From: Hordeum vulgare subsp. vulgare
Taxonomy: Eukaryota; Streptophyta; Magnoliopsida; Poales; Poaceae
Direction: 5' to 3'
NCBI RefSeq assembly: GCF_904849725.1
Contig: NC_058524.1
Location: forward strand, 488,195,763 to 488,259,762
Length of the DNA: 64,000 nucleotides
The translations under genes and the position numbers were made by a program. Positions 58,621-64,000 of the stretch are shown here, piece after piece. Numbering within the stretch: position 1 is the first letter of the stretch; each line of letters begins with the position of its first letter. Under the pieces are notes generated by a model that searched no databases, had not been told where the DNA came from, and saw nothing but the letters and a program-made list of their open reading frames with translations.

Positions 58621-58940
58621 ATCACTAGATTTTCAGCAAGCGAAGATGCAAGCATATTGAAGGCACATAGCACACAAGAAAACAAAAAGCAAGCGAGAGA
58701 AAAGGGTGAACGACAAAGGCAAACGAAAAAAGGCAAATGTGAAGTGGGGGAGAGGAAAACGAGAGGCAACTAGCAAAAAAGGTAAATGCAAGAGATGAGT
58801 TTGTGACACCTACTTGGATAGATCTTGACTTGATCTCCCTTCCCCGCGCCAGAAATAGGCGTGTTGTCGAAAGATTATTCTTGTCTTGATATTCCTCGGC
58901 AAGCGATCCTCCTCCCCGGCAACGGTGCTAGAAATCCTTC
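58621..58940 (-). other. Leader and primer-binding site of S2
   Basis: The primer-binding site, minus strand TAGCACCGTTGCCGGGG at about 58914-58930, lies ten bases from the LTR and is mutated from TGGCGCCGTTGCC. A second weaker copy (CCCCGCGCCAGAAAT) is near 58842. Confidence 0.7.
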
Positions 58941-60546
58941 TGCTACTGCGACAACAGACCTTCCCTGGCAACGGCGCCAGGAATCCTTCTGCTAGGGGCT
59001 ACGCCTTTAGGGACTTCCTTGGCAAATATGCAAAGGATTTCCCCGCGGCCTTGAAGCCTTGCGTTGGTGTTCCCTTGAAGAGGAAAGGGTGATGTAGCAC
59101 AGTGGCGGTAAGTATTTCCCTCAGTTTGAGAACCAAGGTATCGATCCAGTGGGCTCGCGTCGAGTCACAAGTACCTGCACAAACACAAAGAGCTTGCACC
59201 CAAAGCTATGAAGGGGTTGTCAATCCCTTATAGATTGTTTGCAAAGTGAGAACTGGAAGCAAAAAGTAAACAAAGCAAAGTAAAAGTGAAAGTGGAGACG
59301 ATAGTTGTGAATAGACCCAGGGGCCATAGTGTTCACTAGTGGCTTCTCTCATGAAAGCAAGTAGACGGTGGGTGAACGAATTACTGTCGAGCAATTGATA
59401 GAACCGCGCAAAGTCGTGACATTATCTATGGCAATGATTATATCTATAGGCATCACGTCCAAAACAAGTAGACCGATACTTTCCGCATCTACTACTATTA
59501 CTCCACACGTCGACCGCTATCCAACGTGCATCTAGTGTATTAAGTTCATAAGAACAGAGTAACGCCTTAAGCAAGATGACATGATGTAGATAGACAATCT
59601 CATATATATGATAAAATCCCATCTTGTTACCCTTGATGGCAACAACACGATGCGTGCCTTGCTGCCCCTTCTGTCACTAGGAAAGGTCACCACACGGTAT
59701 GAACCCAAAACCAAGCACTTCTCCCATTGCAAGAATCATAGATCTAGTTGGCCAAACAAAACCCAAGACTCGGAGAGACTTACAAGGATATCAAATCATG
59801 CATATAAGAAATCAGCAAAGACTCAAATATAAGTCATAGATAATCTAATCACAAAACCACAATTCATCGGATCTCGACAAACACACCGCCAAAGAGGATT
59901 ACATTGGATAGATCTCCATGAAGATCATGGAGAACTTTGTATTGAAGATCCAAGAGAGAGAAGAAACCATCTAGCTACTAACTACGGACCCGTAGGTCTA
60001 AAGTGGAATACTCACGAGTCATTGGAGAGGCGATGATGTTGATGTAGAAGCCCTCCAACTCCAAAGTCCCCTCCAGCAGGGCCCCGGGAAGGGTCTCCAG
60101 ATGAGATCTCGCGGAAACGGAAGCTTGCGGTGGTAGAAAAGTATTTTCGTGGATGCCCTGATTTTTTTCTGGGATTTTAGGAAATATATAGGCGAAAGAG
60201 CTAGGGTAGGGGAGCTCCAGGGGGGCCACAAGCCTAGTAACCGCCGCCCCCCCTAGTGGCGGCTACAGGGCTTGTGGGCCCCCTGTGGCGCTCCTGCCTT
60301 GGCCCTCAAGTCCCACGATCTTCTTCTGTTCTGGAAAAATTTATTTTGGGGATTTTATTCCGTTTGGACTCCGTTCCAAAATTAGATCTGAAAAGAGTCA
60401 AAAACACAGAAAAAACAGGAACTGCCACATGGCACTGAATTAATAAGTTAGCCCGAAAAAAGATGAAAAAGGTACATAAAACATCCAAAGTTGACAAGAT
60501 AAGATCATGAAACCATCAAAATTATGGATACGTTTGAGAAGTATCA
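58941..60546 (-). repeat. 5' LTR of S2
   Basis: 1606 bp, minus strand start TGATACTTCTCAAACG at 60546, end CGCAGTAGCA at 58941. Has an internal PBS-like GGCAACGGCGCCA near 58966-58978. Matches 53586-55193 with scattered substitutions. Confidence 0.87.
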
Positions 60547-62011
60547 AGGAACAACTATCATAATTGAATTCCTTGAAATCCAAAGTGGGAGTTTCATTAC
60601 TACCCAATATTTTGATTTCTTCTACTCAACTCTCCACACCTTTATCATCAAGATAGGTGGACTCCGAATCATTGGGGCGTTTTTCAACCAAAGTGGATTC
60701 ATATCCAGCCCCTTCATCAATAGGTTTGACACGCGAAAACAAAGATTCAAGAGGATTCAGACCAAGCACTTTAAGATCTTCGTGATTTGCATCACTAGAA
60801 CGCAGCCTTTTAAACCATTCATGCCTAGCGCGAATTTGGGCAGTTCTTTCTTTGCTCTCATTCATGGAGACACGCATAGCTTTTAAAGTTTCATCCAAGT
60901 TAACCTTGGGAGGAGCACATCTAACTTTCAAAGCATCAATATCACAAGACATCCTATCAACGCTCTTAGCCAAATCGTCTATTTTGAGTAGTTTTTCCTC
61001 TATGGACGCATCGAAAATCTTTTGAGAGTTGATGAACTCTTTGACATTACTCTCTAAATCAGAGGGTAATTTGTTGTGATTTCCATAAGTGTTGTTGTAG
61101 GAATTGCCATAATTGTTAGAGGAGTTACTAGGAAAAGGCCTAGGAACATAGTTTCCTCTAAAAGCATTGTTGTTGCCAAAATTGTTCCTACCAACAAAAT
61201 TAACATCCAAACTAGCGTTGCTACTCTCAATCAAGGAAGATAGTGGCATGTCATTAGGATCTAAAGGAGCATTTCTACTAGCAACCAAATTCATCAACTC
61301 GTCCATCTTAGCACTAAGCGAGTTAATTTCTTCTATAGCGTGTACCTTTTTGCTAGCAGGTGACCTTTCAGTGTGCCACTGAGAGTAGTTGGTCATGATA
61401 TTGTCTAGGAGTTTTGTAGCGTCTCCTAACATGATTTCCATGAACGTTCCACCGGCGGCGGAGTCCAAGATATTGCGAGAAGCAAAATTCAAACCAGCGT
61501 AAAAGATTTATATAATCATCCACAAACTCAAGCCATGAGCGGGACAATTTCTAATCATTAACTTCATCCTCTCCCAAGATTGTGCAATGTGTTCATGATC
61601 AAGTTGCTTGAAATTCATGATATCATTACGTAGACAGATAATCTTAGCTGGCGGAAAATACTTGGATATGTAAGCATCTTTGCACTTATCCCAAGAATCG
61701 ATACTATTTTTAGGCAAAGAAGGAAACCAAGTTTTCGCACGATCTCGCAACGAGAAAGGAAAAAGCTTCAATTTAATCACGTCATTATCCACATCTCTTT
61801 TCTTTTGCATATTGCAAAGCTCAATGAAGGTATTGAGATGGGATGCGGCATCTTCACTAGGAAGGCCAGAGAATTGCTCTTTCATAACAAGATTCAGCAA
61901 GGCAGAGTTGATTTCATATCATTCCGCACTAGTGGTGGGAGCAATCGGAGTACTAATAAAATCATTATTATTAGTACTCGAGAAGTCACAAAGTTTGGTG
62001 TTTTCAGCCAT
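60547..62011 (-). pseudogene. gag of S1 with three in-frame stops
   Basis: ATG at 62011 (MAENTKLCDF). The gag core is FSGLPSEDAASHLNTFIELC through LKLFPFSLRDRAKTWFPSLP, YISKYFPPAKI and AAGGTFMEIMLGDATKLLDN. A Gly/Asn-rich stretch (GRNNFGNNNAFRGNYVPRPF) follows, then a coiled-coil part (LKIDDLAKSVDRMSCDIDAL). Stops: TGA near 61917, TAA at 61508-61510 and TGA at 60626-60628. Otherwise the frame is open throughout and leads into protease on the far side of S2. No CCHC knuckle is seen. Confidence 0.85.
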
Positions 62012-62331
62012 GATGACTTCAACAAACCAACAAGAGCACAAGCAAGCAAGAAAACCGGCAAAGGAAAATGGCAAAAGGCAAATGAAAACGGCAAAGGAGA
62101 AAGGCAAATGAAAACGGCAAATGTGAAGTGGGGGAGAGGAAAACGAGAGGCAACTGGCAAAAAAAGTAAATGCAAGAGATGAATTTGTGACACCTACTTG
62201 GATAGATCTTGACTTGATCTCTCCTCCCCGGCAACGGTGCCAGAAATAGGTGTGTTGACGGGAGATTATTCTTGTCTTGATCTTCCTCGGCAAGCGATCC
62301 TCCTCCCCGGCAACGGCGCCAGAAATCCTTC
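62012..62331 (-). other. Leader and duplicated primer-binding sites of S1
   Basis: Primer-binding site TGGCGCCGTTGCCGGGGAGG (minus) ends ten bases from the LTR (62302-62321). A second copy with one change lies at 62230-62242. The leader is otherwise purine-rich with AAAACGGCAAA repeats at 62050-62130. Confidence 0.75.
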
Positions 62332-62649
62332 TCCTACTCCGTCAACAGATCTTCCCTGGCAACGGCGCAAGGAATCCTTCTGCTACGGGCTACGCCTATA
62401 GGGACTTTCTTGGCAAATATTCAATGGATTTCCCCGCGGCCTTGGAGCCTTGCCTTGGTGTTCCCTTGAAGAGGAAAGGGTGATGTAGCACATCGGTGGT
62501 AAGTATTTCCCTCAGTTTGAGAACCAAGGTATCGATCCAGTGGGAGGATCGCATGAAGTCACAATTACCTGCACAAACACAAAGAGCTTGCACCCAACGC
62601 TATGAAGGGGGTTGTCAATCCCTTATAGATTGTTTGCAAAGTGAGAACT
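62332..62649 (-). repeat. Truncated 5' LTR of S1
   Basis: The last 318 bp of the LTR (minus CGGAGTAGGA end at 62332; the terminal CA has changed). A third PBS-like motif, GGCAACGGCGCAA, is at 62358-62370. Cut at 62649 by M1; the left half of the expected TSD is GAACT (62645-62649). Confidence 0.82.
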
Positions 62650-64000
62650 TGTAAGTGCATCTAGTGCCCCTTAGTGATTTTGGTGGTCTGAAGACTTATA
62701 GGTTAAGTATCTAATGTGTTTATAAGTGTATACAGGATCTATAAGTCATTGAGGAGTTTGAGATATTTGAAGAATATCGACCCCTAAAAATATATGTCTT
62801 CAGTTGAAGAAATTGGTCTGAAGCTGAAGAAATGAATCGCGAAGAATTTGCGATGAAATTGATATTTCTCATGAAGATATTGATATTGAGAAGATCGGTG
62901 GTTCCTGAAGAAAATCGTTCTGAAGAAATTGAAGCATGAAGATTTACGTTTTCTGTTTTACTTTCTTCGCATTTGATGAATAGGAACACCGTACTGTTAA
63001 AGGGGGTCAAAGTAACGCTATGGAATGAATTTCCTCATGATGCTCAACACAAGCCAAATCCTACCAAAAGCCTCAAGTGAGGAATATGAGTGACATGAGG
63101 ACTCTCACAGTTGAGGGTCCCGACCGTTTCGATAGCCACGCCAAGTCACTGGTCTTATCCACTCCAACGGTCATATTATTTAAGGGCATTAATGTCAAAT
63201 CATGTCGGGATGCTCCCAGGCTATAAATAGCCGCCCCCCACAACCACTAGCTGGTTGGCTGCTCCGTTAGACACTGACACTTGTCATAAGAGCAACCCAA
63301 ATTCCTCAGAGCTTTCGAGAGTAAATCATCAGTGAGGAAATACACCACCCACCGAAACCACAAACCAAACCTAGTGATTGAGCATCACTGAAGAAGTTGT
63401 TCCTGTGTGGGACTGAAGCCTTTTACCTTTGAGGACTGTGCATCCTCCAGACGGTTAGGCGTCATGGTCTAGAGCAATCCAGCAGTCAATTGTGGATCGT
63501 CGGGTGACCGAGTTTGTGAGTGTTTGGAAGTCTGCCCTGAGGACTTACCACGAGTGTTGGGCGAGGACTGTGTGTCCTTAGCTCAAGGAGAATACGGTAG
63601 GGACTGTGTGTCCCGGGACTGGGCGTCCTTTGGTTTCAATACCAAGCTGCTCCAAACCAGATGTACAACTGTCACAGCAGTTGGAACTGGGTCATCAACA
63701 ACAGTCTTCACCAAGAATCGGGTTCTAATTCCTCAACTCTTTACATTCTCTGTATTATGTGTTGATGACATTCACTGTGACTGTTTGAAGAATTTGCTGA
63801 AGACTTTCTCTAAATTTCCTCAACCCCAAATTCTTCACTTGAGTTAATCATCATCTGTATTCTGCGTGCCTGCTTACTGTGCAATCTGTTTTCATAATCT
63901 TCACTCTGCAATACTGCTGTTGTGAACGATTGCACGACTGATCCTTAACTGTTTCCGCTGTAAGTTAGTCATCAGTGAGGAATTTCCTCAAAAGGAATTT
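62650..64000 (+). repeat. Sire/Maximus-type Copia LTR (M1), runs off the window
   Basis: Starts TGTAAGTGCATCTAGTGCCC at 62650. TATA box CTATAAATAG at 63221-63230, preceded by a long AAGAAAT/GAAGAAT-rich part and followed by repeated GACTGTGTGTCC words (63430-63610). The LTR is at least 1351 bp and its CA end is not seen. Open frames inside it look accidental. Orientation is inferred from the TG start and TATA position. Confidence 0.7.

Larger units (their letters stand above)
53586..60546 (-). mobile_element. S2: Sabrina-like Gypsy element lacking gag and pol, nested in S1
   Basis: 6961 bp with LTRs 53586-55193 and 58941-60546. TSD AGGAG (53581-53585) and AGGAA (60547-60551), one mismatch. 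Insertion into S1 coding sequence is confirmed because the gag and protease frames join cleanly across it. Internal region 3.75 kb: leader, one unknown ORF, then the same noncoding 3' region as S1. No gag, protease, RT or integrase seen, so it needs all proteins in trans. Confidence 0.85.
48650..62649 (-). mobile_element. S1: Athila-lineage Gypsy element, Sabrina-like, gag-protease only, split by S2
   Basis: S1 parts are 48650-53585 and 60547-62649. Minus order: 5' LTR (62332-62649, truncated by M1), leader, gag, [S2], protease, 2.7 kb noncoding, polypurine tract, 3' LTR (48650-50257). No RT, RNase H or integrase sequence is present, so it depended on a partner. The left flank GAGTT (48645-48649) should be half of its TSD; the other half would lie beyond the window. 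Confidence 0.8.

Noticed and set aside
48650..62649. Three tandem Gypsy elements sharing LTRs
   Set aside because: TSDs and the joining gag/protease frame show two nested elements instead.
63524..63847. 107-codon open frame near the right edge
   Set aside because: Lies inside the M1 LTR after the TATA box, with repeated GACTGTGTGTCC words and no recognised domain.
1..64000. Host genes, resistance genes, tRNA, rRNA or viral insertions
   Set aside because: I scanned both strands and every coding signal I could recognise belongs to a transposable element.

Overview
The window is entirely transposable-element DNA from a large plant genome. The mix points to a Triticeae grass (wheat, barley, rye or a relative): BARE/Angela-type Copia LTRs, Athila-lineage Gypsy elements of the WHAM/Sabrina kind, a Tat-lineage Gypsy with antisense genes, Sire/Maximus-type Copia pieces, and a CACTA element whose ends carry GCCGTCAGC-type repeats. 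I found no host gene, rRNA, tRNA or CRISPR array. Family names are recognised from memory of motifs and are tentative; boundaries come from terminal motifs, target-site duplications (TSDs) and repeat comparison by eye.

Left two thirds (290-46122). The host is a Tat-lineage Gypsy element, G1, truncated on its left next to the 5' end of an Athila-type gag (1-289, minus strand). G1 reads integrase (290-1149), a 71-bp tandem-repeat array, an antisense multi-exon gene (38789-42264), an LTR (42762-43324), then gag and protease of a second unit (43378-45673) and a partial LTR (45674-46122), so two units share one LTR. Three elements interrupt G1: a rearranged Copia complex A/B (1577-18955, TSD TTAGC), a gag-protease-only Gypsy W1 (19436-29000, TSD CCCTC), and a CACTA transposon (29495-38785, TSD TCA) that carries a Tourist-like MITE (30228-30428). 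A and W1 both landed in the 71-bp array. The CACTA element landed just before the stop codon of the antisense gene.

Right third (46123-64000). An old Sire-type Copia remnant (46327-48084) carries two BARE/Angela-type LTR fragments (46123-46326 and 48085-48649). Into the second went a gag-protease-only Gypsy, S1 (48650-62649). S1 was later split exactly at its gag/protease boundary by a related element, S2 (53586-60546, TSD AGGAG/AGGAA), and its 5' LTR was cut by a Sire-type Copia LTR (M1, from 62650) that runs off the window.

Only one long coding region looks intact: the 1320-residue gag-pol of Copia element A (3471-7433, minus). The other element genes have in-frame stops, frameshifts or missing domains. 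Inferred order of insertion: Sire remnant first; then the two BARE/Angela fragments; then G1 and S1; then A, W1, CACTA, S2 and M1. The most unusual structure is the A/B complex (7889-17921), in which near-identical inverted copies of leader, LTR and 3' internal sequence surround a badly decayed gag-pol.
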